Source: CAYNSB01 sp964399625 (lineage in GTDB: Bacteria > Planctomycetota > Phycisphaerae > Phycisphaerales > UBA1924). Taken from it: a stretch of DNA of 64,000 nucleotides. Every line of letters begins with the position of its first letter. Within the stretch, counting starts at the first letter, position 1. The stretch lies in contig CAYNSB010000015.1 of the NCBI GenBank assembly GCA_964399625.1, forward strand, positions 1 to 64,000. The letters run 5' to 3'. The position numbers and the translations under genes were made by a program. The notes beneath the pieces were generated by a model, which had not been told where the DNA came from, made no database searches, and was given only the letters and a program-made list of their open reading frames with translations. Below, one piece after another: positions 50,865 to 59,800 of the stretch.

Positions 50865-52226
50865 GTGAACAAGCAAGAAATGATCCGCATCCTCGACTCG
50901 ATCGCGCGCGATCGCAACATCGATCGGGGGCTGCTCATCCGCGACCTTGAGCTGGCGATGGTGACCGCGGCACGCAAGTACTTCAACACGCTCGACACGG
51001 AAGAGTTCGCCTGCACGCTCGACCCGATGACGGGCGAGATCTCGCTCACCCGCCACGGGCAGCCCCTGCAGATGCCGCCCGAGGCGTTCGGGCGCATCGC
51101 GGCGCAGACCTTCAAGCAGGTGATGATCCAGAAGTTCCGCGACGACGAGCGCACGAGCATCCTCGAGGAGTTCTCCAAGCGCGTGGGCGAGATCGTCACG
51201 GGCACGGCGCAGCGCTACGAGGGTGGATCGCTCGTCGTGACGATCGACCGGGCCGAGGCGTTCATGCCCCGCTCGGAGCAGATCCCGGGCGAGCAGTTCG
51301 CCCCGGGCGACCGCGTGCGCTGCCTGATCCTGGACGTGCGGGACGCGGGCTCGCAGGTCAAGATCGTGCTCTCCCGCGCGCACCCGGACTTCATCAAGCG
51401 TCTGTTCGAGGTCGACGTTCCCGAGGTCGCCGAGCGCATCATCGAGATCAAGGCGATGGCCCGCGAGGCGGGGTACCGCACGAAGGTCGCGGTCACCAGC
51501 GTCGACTCGAAGGTGGACGCGGTGGGCGCGTGCGTCGGCGTGCGCGGCTCGCGCATCAAGAACATCGTCGATGAGCTCAACGGCGAGAAGATCGACATCG
51601 TCCGCTGGAACGAGTCCTCGCAGATCCTCATCCAGAACGCGCTCAAGCCCGCGGAGGTCTCCGAGATCTCGCTGTGCTTCGAGCTGGGACGCGCGACGGT
51701 CGTGGTCCGGGACGATCAGCTCTCGCTGGCGATCGGCAAGCGCGGGCAGAACGTGCGTCTGGCGGCTCGCCTGACGGGCTGGGACGTGGACATCCTCACG
51801 CCCGAAGAGTTCACCAAGGGCCTCGACATCATGTCCGAGACGCTCAAGAGCATCGAGGGCATCAACGAGGAGCACGTGGACAAGCTCGTGGCGCTGGGCA
51901 TGGTCAGCGTCTTCGACATCGAGGAGGTCGGGGCCGAGGTGCTCATGTCCGAGCTGGGCATCGACGAGGACCACGCCAAGGGTGTTGTCGAGACGTGCTC
52001 GGCCAAGGCGAAGATCGTCGCCGAGCAGCAGCAGAAGGACAAGGAAGAGCAGGAGGCCAAGCGTCGTGCCGAGGCCGAGGCGGCGGCGAAGCTGCTCGCG
52101 GGCGACGGTTCGGCGGGCTCCGCCGGAGACGTCGCGGCGGCGGCGATCCTCGGGGCCGGGGCCGCACCCGCGCCCTCGGCGAGCGACGAGGCCCGGGCGG
52201 CGGACATTCTGGGTCAGCAGCCGTGA
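50865..52226 (+). CDS. nusA: Transcription termination/antitermination factor NusA
   Basis: A 453-residue NusA. N-terminal RNA-polymerase-binding domain (about 1-125; LIRDLELAMVTAARKYF), S1 domain (about 130-200; GTAQRYEGGSLVVTIDRAEAF), two KH domains (about 200-345; VGACVGVRGSRIKNIVDEL with EKIDIVRW and LSLAIGKRGQNVRLAARLTG) and a helix-hairpin-helix tail (GINEEHVDKLVALGMVSVFDI) before an Ala/Glu-rich end. It controls pausing, termination and rRNA antitermination. The GTG at 50865 has AAGGAG in front. It heads the nusA-infB-DUF503-rbfA cluster; rimP is not there. The long structured leader suggests autoregulation. Confidence 0.95.
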   Translation: MNKQEMIRILDSIARDRNIDRGLLIRDLELAMVTAARKYFNTLDTEEFACTLDPMTGEISLTRHGQPLQMPPEAFGRIAAQTFKQVMIQKFRDDERTSILEEFSKRVGEIVTGTAQRYEGGSLVVTIDRAEAFMPRSEQIPGEQFAPGDRVRCLILDVRDAGSQVKIVLSRAHPDFIKRLFEVDVPEVAERIIEIKAMAREAGYRTKVAVTSVDSKVDAVGACVGVRGSRIKNIVDELNGEKIDIVRWNESSQILIQNALKPAEVSEISLCFELGRATVVVRDDQLSLAIGKRGQNVRLAARLTGWDVDILTPEEFTKGLDIMSETLKSIEGINEEHVDKLVALGMVSVFDIEEVGAEVLMSELGIDEDHAKGVVETCSAKAKIVAEQQQKDKEEQEAKRRAEAEAAAKLLAGDGSAGSAGDVAAAAILGAGAAPAPSASDEARAADILGQQP

Positions 52227-52294
52227 GTCGGCGCGGTACGTGACGGCAGGGACGATCGAAGAGGACGAGGGGCAGGAACGCGAAGGAGCAGTGA

Positions 52295-55186
52295 TTGGCA
52301 GCACCGGCGAAAGTCAAGATCCATCAGATCGCTAAGGAGTTGAACGTCGACTCCAAGGCGATCGTCGCCAAGCTCCAGGCCGAGGGAATCCCCGGCGCGG
52401 AGACCATGACGCACATGTCGCCGGTCCAGATCGGTCTGGCGGCGACGATCCGCGAGTGGTTCTCTGCGCACGCGGCGGCCGCGGCGCACACGGCGGTCGA
52501 GACCGCCGACAAGGTGGATGTTGAAAAGGTCAAGGCCAAGCCGCGCGCCCGCAGCGCCAAGAAGGCGGACGCGCCCGCGGGCTCCGAGACGGGGTCCACG
52601 GCGATCGCCGAGCCGCCCGCCAAGCGCCCGTCCCGCATCAAGCCTCCGGCTGGCGAGCCCGCTCCCGAAGCGCCTCCTCCGGTTCGCGTCACCGCCCCTT
52701 CCAAGCCGATCGAGGTCGCGCCGGTCGAAGCCGCACCCGCGCCGACCGCGACGGTCCGGACGGCGCCGACTCCCCCACCGCCCGAGACCAAGCCCGCGCC
52801 GACCAAGGATACGGACGGTCCGGCCCCGGCCCATGCCACGCCCCTTCCTCCCAAGCCCATCGCTCCGCCCCCGCCGGCCAAGGTCGTCGAGGCGGCGCCG
52901 CAGAACGTCCCCACTCGTCCCAAGGTGATTGCGCCGGCCGGCCCCAGGCTTCAGGTGCAGACGCCCGTGAAGCTCTCCGGGCCGAAGGTGGTGCGCGTGG
53001 AGGCTCCCGAGGTGGTCGAGGCGCCCAGGCCGCGCCGCGTCGCCCCGGGGGACGGATCGGGAATCAGCACGGCCCGCGGTCCGCGGGGCGGTTCGGGCGT
53101 CACGAGCATCGGCGGGTCGGACGACGAGCGTCGCCGCGCGGGCGCGGGAGGTCCGGGCGGTCCCGGGGCGGCCAACAAGCGTCGCACCGCGGGGCAGGGC
53201 GGCGTGCCCGATCGGCGCAAGGGACGGTCCGGCGATGACGCCTGGGTTGGCTCGGGCGCCGGCGTGTTCTCCGAGCAGGACCTGATCGAGCGCGAGGCAC
53301 GCCTGCTCCGCTCCACGGGGCTGCTCAAGAAGCGCAAGCAGGACCTGACCAAGAAGCCCGGCTCTCCCGGCGCGGGCGAGCAGCGGGCCACGCCCGCCGA
53401 GGTCGGCGGCAAGGTCCGGATCGTCGCTCCGTTCAGCATTAAGGACCTCTCGGCGGCGACGGGCGTGAAGGGCGCCGACATCGTCAAGAAGCTCTTCCTG
53501 CAGAACATCATGGCGACCATCAACTCGCCCATCGATGTGACCAAGGCGCAGGAGATCATGTTCGAGTACGACATCGAGCTCGAGATCGTGGACACGAAGA
53601 CGGCCGAGGAGGCGGTCTCCGAGGAGTACACGAAGCGCGAGGCGGTCGAGCTGCGTCCCCGCGGCCCGGTGGTCACCATCCTCGGGCACGTGGACCACGG
53701 CAAGACGTCGCTGCTCGACAAGATCCGCAAGGCGAACGTCGCCGCGGGCGAGGCGGGCGGCATCACGCAGCGCACCAGCGCGTTCCGCGTGCCGATCGAG
53801 ATCGCCGGCGAGAAGAAGGAAGTGGTGTTCTTCGACACGCCGGGTCACCAGGCGTTCACCGAGATGCGCTCGCGTGGCGCGAACATGACGGACATCGTCG
53901 TGCTCGTGGTGTCGCCTGCGGACGGCGGCGTGATGCCCCAGACGGTCGAGTCCATCGCGCACGCCAAGGCGGCCAAGGTGCCGATCGTCGTCGCGCTGAA
54001 CAAGATCGACCGCCCCGAGGCGACCGACGGCGCGGTCCAGAAGACGCTCGGGCAGCTCGCCGAGCAGGGTCTCAACCCCCAGGAATGGGGCGGCGAGACG
54101 GAGGTCATCCGCACGTCCGCCATCAAGGGCACGGGCATCGACAAGCTGCTCGAGACGCTCGACCTGCAGGCCCAGCTGCTGGAACTGAAGGCGGACTTCG
54201 GCGGGCACGCTCGCGGCAACGTGGTCGAGTCTCGCGTGCAGGAGGGTCGCGGCCCCGTCGCGACCATTCTCATCCGCGACGGCAAGCTCAAGGTGGGAGA
54301 CTTCATCGTCGCGGGCCCCGGGTTCGGGCGCGTCCGCGATATCACCGACGATCGCGGCGAGAAACTCAAGGAGGCGATCCCGCCGATGCCCGTGCAGATC
54401 TCGGGGCTCGACGAGGTTCCCGACGCGGGCGATCGCTTCTTCGTCACCGACTCCCTGCGCGAGGCGCAGGAGGCCGCGGAGCAGCGCCGGGCGAAGATGC
54501 GCGAGTCCCAGCTCGCCCAGCCCAAGGTCACCCTCGACAACATCTTCTCCCAGATGGGCGACTCGGCCGTCAAGGAGATCCTCGTCGTCGTCAAGGCGGC
54601 CGAGCAGGGCACGGTGGACGTCCTCAAGAACGAGATCGAGAAGATCAAGACCAGCGAGGTCAAGGCCCGCGTCCTGCACGCGGCCGTGGGCGGCATCACC
54701 GAGTCCGACATCCTCCTCGCCGAGGCGTCCAAGGCCGTGGTCATCGGCTTCAACGTCATCGCCTCGGGCAAGGCCCGCTCCCTCGCCGAGCAGAAGGGCG
54801 TTCAGATCCGCCCCTACCAGGTCATCTACCAGATCACCGACGACCTCAAGAAGGCCGCCGAGGGTTTGCTCGAGCCCGAGCTCCGCCAGGAGGTCCTGGG
54901 CCACGCCGAGGTGCGGAAGGTCTTCAAGGTCACCAAGGTCGGCTCCATCGCGGGCTGCTACATCACCGACGGCATCGTGCAGCGCGACGCCCTCATCCGC
55001 GTCACACGCAACGACGTCGTCGTCGAGAACGACCGCAAGCTCGAGCAGCTCAAGCGCTTCAAGGACGACGCGAAGGAGGTTCGCGCCGGCATGGAGTGCG
55101 GCATGAAGATCGTCGGGTACGACGACATCAAGGAGGGCGACATCCTCGAGTGCTACAAGAACGTCGAGGTGAAGCGCACGCTGTGA
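52295..55186 (+). CDS. infB: Translation initiation factor IF-2
   Basis: A 963-residue IF-2. The IF2_N domain starts at once (VKIHQIAKELNVDSKAIVAKL), followed by a Pro/Ala/Lys-rich linker to about 350, a second IF2_N-type region (IKDLSAATGVKGADIVKKLF), and the GTPase at about 460-630 with GHVDHGKTSL, DTPGHQAF, NKID and SAIKG. Beta-barrel and C-terminal fMet-tRNA-binding domains finish it. Start is TTG at 52295 with AAGGAG in front, and is followed directly by the conserved N-terminus, so it is well supported. Its stop overlaps the DUF503 start (GTGA). The ylxR-type gene common between nusA and infB is missing. Confidence 0.95.
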   Translation: MAAPAKVKIHQIAKELNVDSKAIVAKLQAEGIPGAETMTHMSPVQIGLAATIREWFSAHAAAAAHTAVETADKVDVEKVKAKPRARSAKKADAPAGSETGSTAIAEPPAKRPSRIKPPAGEPAPEAPPPVRVTAPSKPIEVAPVEAAPAPTATVRTAPTPPPPETKPAPTKDTDGPAPAHATPLPPKPIAPPPPAKVVEAAPQNVPTRPKVIAPAGPRLQVQTPVKLSGPKVVRVEAPEVVEAPRPRRVAPGDGSGISTARGPRGGSGVTSIGGSDDERRRAGAGGPGGPGAANKRRTAGQGGVPDRRKGRSGDDAWVGSGAGVFSEQDLIEREARLLRSTGLLKKRKQDLTKKPGSPGAGEQRATPAEVGGKVRIVAPFSIKDLSAATGVKGADIVKKLFLQNIMATINSPIDVTKAQEIMFEYDIELEIVDTKTAEEAVSEEYTKREAVELRPRGPVVTILGHVDHGKTSLLDKIRKANVAAGEAGGITQRTSAFRVPIEIAGEKKEVVFFDTPGHQAFTEMRSRGANMTDIVVLVVSPADGGVMPQTVESIAHAKAAKVPIVVALNKIDRPEATDGAVQKTLGQLAEQGLNPQEWGGETEVIRTSAIKGTGIDKLLETLDLQAQLLELKADFGGHARGNVVESRVQEGRGPVATILIRDGKLKVGDFIVAGPGFGRVRDITDDRGEKLKEAIPPMPVQISGLDEVPDAGDRFFVTDSLREAQEAAEQRRAKMRESQLAQPKVTLDNIFSQMGDSAVKEILVVVKAAEQGTVDVLKNEIEKIKTSEVKARVLHAAVGGITESDILLAEASKAVVIGFNVIASGKARSLAEQKGVQIRPYQVIYQITDDLKKAAEGLLEPELRQEVLGHAEVRKVFKVTKVGSIAGCYITDGIVQRDALIRVTRNDVVVENDRKLEQLKRFKDDAKEVRAGMECGMKIVGYDDIKEGDILECYKNVEVKRTL

Positions 55187-55566
55187 TCGTCGGCATCCTC
55201 CAGTTCGAGCTGCTCATCCCCGATCCCGAGTCCCTCAAGGACAAGCGGCGCGTGGTCCGCTCCGTCAAGGATCGCCTGCACCAGGACCACCAGGTCGCCG
55301 TCGCCGAGGTCGCGCAGCAGGACAACCCCGCCCGCGCCGTGCTGGGCCTCTCGTGCGTGGGAACCGACGCCCGGCGGATCGGCGAGGTGCTGGACCACGT
55401 GACGGAGAAGCTCCGCGGCCCGATGAGCGCACACCTGAACTTCCACCTGGGCGATGTCCATCGCCAGGTGCTCAAGGGGGCGGAGCTTCCCGATACACCG
55501 GAGGAAACGCTCGACTCGGAAGACCTTGCTCGCCAGATGCTCAAGGGCTTCGACGAGACCGCCTGA
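55183..55566 (+). CDS. DUF503 family protein
   Basis: A 127-residue protein beginning IVGILQFELLIPDPESLKDK and RRVVRSVKDRLHQDHQVAVAE, which is the DUF503 pattern (L-x-I-P-x-x-x-S-L-K-x-K-R). The family is commonly found between infB and rbfA in Gram-positive and other genomes, and a role in ribosome maturation is often supposed, not shown. The GTG start overlaps the infB stop by 4 nt. The distal part VLDHVTEKLRGPMSAHLNFH and an acidic tail are variable. Confidence 0.9.
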   Translation: MIVGILQFELLIPDPESLKDKRRVVRSVKDRLHQDHQVAVAEVAQQDNPARAVLGLSCVGTDARRIGEVLDHVTEKLRGPMSAHLNFHLGDVHRQVLKGAELPDTPEETLDSEDLARQMLKGFDETA

Positions 55567-55607
55567 GCACCGTTTGAGATCGACCCACGAACCACATCGA
55601 GCGCACC

Positions 55608-55982
55608 ATGTCACGCAAGACCGAGCAACTGGCCGCCGAGCTTCGAGAGCTCATCCAAGACCTGATCACCAGGGGGCTGGCGGACCCACGCATCTCGGGC
55701 CTCATCACCGTGACGGAGGTGACCGTGTCGCCCGACATGCGGAACGCGACAGTGCTGGTTTCGGTGCTCCCGCACGATCGGGAGCAGACGACGCTCAAGG
55801 GGCTCGTGGCCGCGGCCGGACACCTCCGGCACGAGATCGGTCGGACGATCACGAACCGTCACATCCCCGAGCTGGCGATCCGTCTGGACGATCGACTTCG
55901 GAAGCAGGCCGAAACCCTGGACGCGATCCACAAGGCCAACGAGCCTTCCTCCCACACGCCGGGGCGGTTCACGAACGGGTGA
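55608..55982 (+). CDS. rbfA: Ribosome-binding factor A
   Basis: A 124-residue KH-like protein that helps mature the 16S rRNA 5' region. The start MSRKTEQLAAELRELIQDLI, the L-A-D-P-R-I motif in RGLADPRISGLITVTEV, SPDMRNATVLVSVL and LRHEIGRTITNRHIPELAIRLDD are characteristic. It follows the DUF503 gene by 41 nt in the usual order infB-DUF503-rbfA. truB, which often follows, is replaced here by a HhH-GPD-like gene. Confidence 0.94.
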   Translation: MSRKTEQLAAELRELIQDLITRGLADPRISGLITVTEVTVSPDMRNATVLVSVLPHDREQTTLKGLVAAAGHLRHEIGRTITNRHIPELAIRLDDRLRKQAETLDAIHKANEPSSHTPGRFTNG

Positions 55983-56043
55983 CCTCCGGAAAAACCGACC
56001 CCCGCCTACGCTCCCCGATGCACGGCACCTCCGACGGACCACC

Positions 56044-56781
56044 ATGACCTCCAGCGAGCACGCCAAGAAGTTCGCCGCCCTGGTCAAGCGTCTGCACGCG
56101 GCCCACGACGCGCCGCCGTCCGACCCCGCGCACGCCTCGCGCCCCGAGCACATCTCTCCCCTCCTCTGGCAACTGGTGTTCTCGATCCTGGCGTGGGAGT
56201 GCTCCCCAACGCGGGCGTCGGCTGTGGCGGCGAAGCTGCACTCGGCCGTTGTGGACTACAACGAGATGCGTGTGTGCCTTCCCGGCGAGCTCGCGTCGAT
56301 CATCGGCGAGCGGTACCCGCGGGCCCGCGAGCGCGCCCAACGCCTCCGCTCCACGCTCAACGACATCTTCAAGCGTCAGCACGCGGTGACGCTCGACCAT
56401 CTCGCGACCCTCAACAAGCGTGAGGCCCGCGCGTACCTCGAGTCGCTCGCGGGGTGCCCTCCCTTCGCCGCGGCCCGGGTTGCGCTGCTCGAGCTCGAGG
56501 GGCACGCGATGCCGCTCGACGAGCGTCTGCAGGACCATCTGCGCAGCGAGGACGCGATCCCCGAGGGGCTGGACACGCACGACGCGGCGTCCTGGCTCGA
56601 GCGGCAGCTCCGCGCGGGCGAGTCGCGGGCCACGTACCTCGCGCTCGAGGCGTGGGCCGCCGATCGCCCCGCGCCACCGCGCGCTGAGCCGCGGGCCAAG
56701 GCAGCGGCAGAGCCCGCCAAGCCCGCACGGTCCAAACGCACTCACGAGCCCACTCGCGCCAAAAAGCCGACCAAGGCTTGA
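56044..56781 (+). CDS. HhH-GPD-like protein, probably not a classic glycosylase
   Basis: A 245-residue protein. The body looks like the endonuclease III/HhH-GPD alpha-helical fold: LLWQLVFSILAWECSPTRASA (substrate helix), PGELASIIGERYPRARERAQRL, LESLAGCPPFAAARVALLEL in the place of L-P-G-V-G-x-x-T-A, then HAMPLDERLQDHL in the place of P-V-D-T-H-V-x-R. The catalytic Lys of bifunctional enzymes and the FeS cysteines are missing; the Asp in PLDERL is kept. It ends in a Lys/Pro/Ala-rich tail. It could be a non-catalytic DNA- or RNA-binding relative. It lies between rbfA and the TPR lipoprotein; the assignment is by pattern only. Confidence 0.55.
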   Translation: MTSSEHAKKFAALVKRLHAAHDAPPSDPAHASRPEHISPLLWQLVFSILAWECSPTRASAVAAKLHSAVVDYNEMRVCLPGELASIIGERYPRARERAQRLRSTLNDIFKRQHAVTLDHLATLNKREARAYLESLAGCPPFAAARVALLELEGHAMPLDERLQDHLRSEDAIPEGLDTHDAASWLERQLRAGESRATYLALEAWAADRPAPPRAEPRAKAAAEPAKPARSKRTHEPTRAKKPTKA

Positions 56782-56801
56782 TCACACGCATGGAGCCGGC
56801 G

Positions 56802-59800
56802 ATGCCACGCCCGTCCGCCCTGATCCCCCTGACCGCCGCGATGCTTGTTGCGCTCGCCGGATGTGCGTCCAACGCGCGACACCAGTCACGCGACACCAGC
56901 GCGGCCCTTTCGCCCGAGGCGAGGCGTGAGGCGCAACGCCAGGCTCTGTTCGGGCAGCTCAAGCGACTGGCCGCACGCCAGGAAGCAACCCCCGCGAGCG
57001 AGTCCTCCACGCTTGCCCCGCCGCCGGGCCTCGACCCGGCGCTGACGTCGTCGATCCCGCGCAACGCGGGCGAATCGGACATGCGTGCGACGGTCTCGCT
57101 TGCCGATGCGATCGAGACGTTCGCGGCCCGAGCCGTGGCCGTGCCGACCCAGCCCGAGCCGAAGGACCCCGCCCCCCGCGCGGAGGTCGCTGACGATGAC
57201 GAAGTGGATGACGCGCAGGTCGCCGGTGAGAGGCTGTACGTCTCGGGAAGGCAGAAGCTGCTCAGCGGCGACACGGCCGGCGCACTGCTCGATCTGCGTG
57301 AGGCGACGAAGCTCGACCCGCTCGCCCACGAACCCTGGCGAGAGCTCGGCGAGGCGTACCTTGCCGGGGGCTCGCGGACGGAGGCGCTGGACGCGTTCCG
57401 CGCCGCCATCGCCCGGGGCGGGACGTCTCCCCGCACGCTGGAGCTGATCGCGCGTGCGGCCGGAGAACGCGGCGACTCACAGCTCGCCGCGGCGTGGTAC
57501 GCCCGCGCCTCCCAGCAGGACCCCGAGCGATTCGACCCCGTGCTCTCTCAGGTGGTCTATGTGGGGCTCTCTCAGTCGCTGCGAAAGGAGGGGTACCTGA
57601 CCGCGGCCAAGGACGCCCTCCGTCGCGCGCTCACCGCGAACGCGACGCTCTCGGCGTCCACCAGGTACTCGCGCGAGGCGGGTGAGGTCTTCCGACGCCA
57701 GGGCGACCTGTGGCGGGATGTCGGGGACGATGAACTCCGCCTCGGGCAGTACGCCCGCGCGATGCAGGCCTATCAGCGGGCCGACGATTTCCCCTCGCTC
57801 GACGGGCAGCCCATCACGCCGCGGGTCGTCTTTGCGGCGATGCGCGCGGGCCAGCCGGCGTCCGGGGCGCTGTACGTGCTCCAGGGAATGGCGGACCGCG
57901 ACGGGCGCATCGGCGCGGGCGATCTGGCGATGCTGCGCCACCTCGCCAGCGTTCCCCAACTCGCGTCCGCGATCGTCGCGGACCTTCGCGAGATGCGGGA
58001 AACCCTGCCTCGACCCACCCCGCCAAGCATCGATTCGTCGCTGGCTCGCGCGATCGCGGCGGTCGAGAGCCCCGAGGCCGCGCGCCGGACTCTCTCCGAG
58101 GCGTTCCTGGCCAATCCCGCCGACACTCCGCTGGCGCGGGCGCTTCTGTCCACGTATGGCGAGGCGCGCCCCGCGGTGGACGCCGCGGTCGCCCTGAGTG
58201 AACGCGACCCGCGCTCCGCGATGTCCCTGGCCGATGCGCTGCTGTGCTCCGACCTTGAGCTCGCCAAGGTGGACGCCGCGCTCGCTGCCCATCCCAGTTC
58301 TGCCGGCGCCGCCCTTGTTGAGGCGTATTGGATCGCGCTGCAGGGGCGACCGGCGCAAGGTGCCGCAAGGCTGACACGCGTTCCGGGTTCCTCTGCCAAT
58401 CCGGCCGTCGCGTTGGCGCTGGGCGATCTGACGTTTGCTTCGGGACGCGCCGTCCCCGATTCGCTCATCGCGGCGCAGTTGGCCTCGGACCAGGCGGAGG
58501 CGCGTCGCGCCGCGGCCCGATTGCTCATGCTCGCGCAGCGGCACACCGCGGCCGTCGAACGATTGAAGCCACTGATCGAGGCTCCGCCCGCGAGGGAATC
58601 GACGGCGACACGCATCGGCGACCTGCTGCTCGCGGCGGACCTGAACGGTGCTCTGGGAAATGGAGAATTGGCCGAGTCCCGTGCACGGCAAGCCGCGAAG
58701 CTCGATCCGTTCGACGATCGCCCGGTGTCGCTGCTGCTCTCGCTGCTTGGTCCCGGCGGGCCCGCGTCCGCGCCCGGAAAGCTCAACGCGGTCGTCCGCG
58801 ACCTACGCACATCGCTCCCCGAATCGCGAACGGCGCGGCTTCTCCGCTCCCGTGAGGCGCTCCGTCGTTCGCTGCTGACGCTCGCCGAGCGTGAGGCGCT
58901 CGCCCTCGCCGCGGACGATCCGGGAGACGCTGCGGCGGTGGACACGCTCATGAGCGTGTGGCAGCGCCAACAGTCGCAGCAGGGCAAGGGCTCGCTCTCG
59001 CGTGCGTCGGCCTGGCTTGAGCAGTCGCTGTCGAGAAGGCCGCAATCGGCGCCCCATCTGGCGGGAGTCGCCGCCCTGCTCGTCGCTCAGGAGAAGCCCG
59101 ACGCCGCGGCCGAGCGGCTGCGCGCGGCTCTGGCGCAGGGCGCCGGACCCGATGTCTCGCGCACGCTCGAGCGCATCCTGCGCGAGGACCTGAAGGTCCC
59201 CGCGGACGCGGACGCGCTGACCCGCGCACGGGTCGAGGTTCAGCCCCGCGCGCTGCGCGAGTCGCTCGATCTGGCGGAGTTGTGCGTCCGCGCGGGCGAC
59301 GTGTCCGCAGGCGTCAAGGCGCTCGTCGACTCGGTCACTCCAGAGGTCACGCTGGTCGGGGATCAGTCCCAGCGATTGCTCGGCGTCGCATCGAGCGCGA
59401 CGCAGCGCGCGGTGCAGGATCTGCGTCCTTCGGACTCAACCGGGGCGACCGCCCCCCCGCCCGCGGTCCTGCCCGCGAGCGGCTCGAGCGCGCTGGCGAT
59501 CCTGAATCTCGCGGCGACAAGATCGCTCCGCCTCTCGCCGGAGCTGCACCAGGCCCGCCTGTTCCTGCTCGCGCTGAGCCCAGGCGCGGGCGCGGACGAC
59601 CTGCTCGCCCCGGCCACCCTCGCCGCACAACAGCACTCGGATCGCGGGACGGCCGCGTACCTGTTCGCGGCGCAGCAGCTCCGCGCCTCGGGCAAGCCCG
59701 GCGCCGCGCTCGACTTTCTCGAGCGCGTGGATCGCACGCTCGAGAATACGGATGCGGACCTCGCGGGCGAGTGGTACGTCGCGCAGGTGGTCGCGGGCGA

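Noticed and set aside
52214..54904. Minus-strand open frame of 896 codons rich in Leu, Gly, Arg and Asp
   Set aside because: Exact shadow of infB, whose GTPase motifs are all present.
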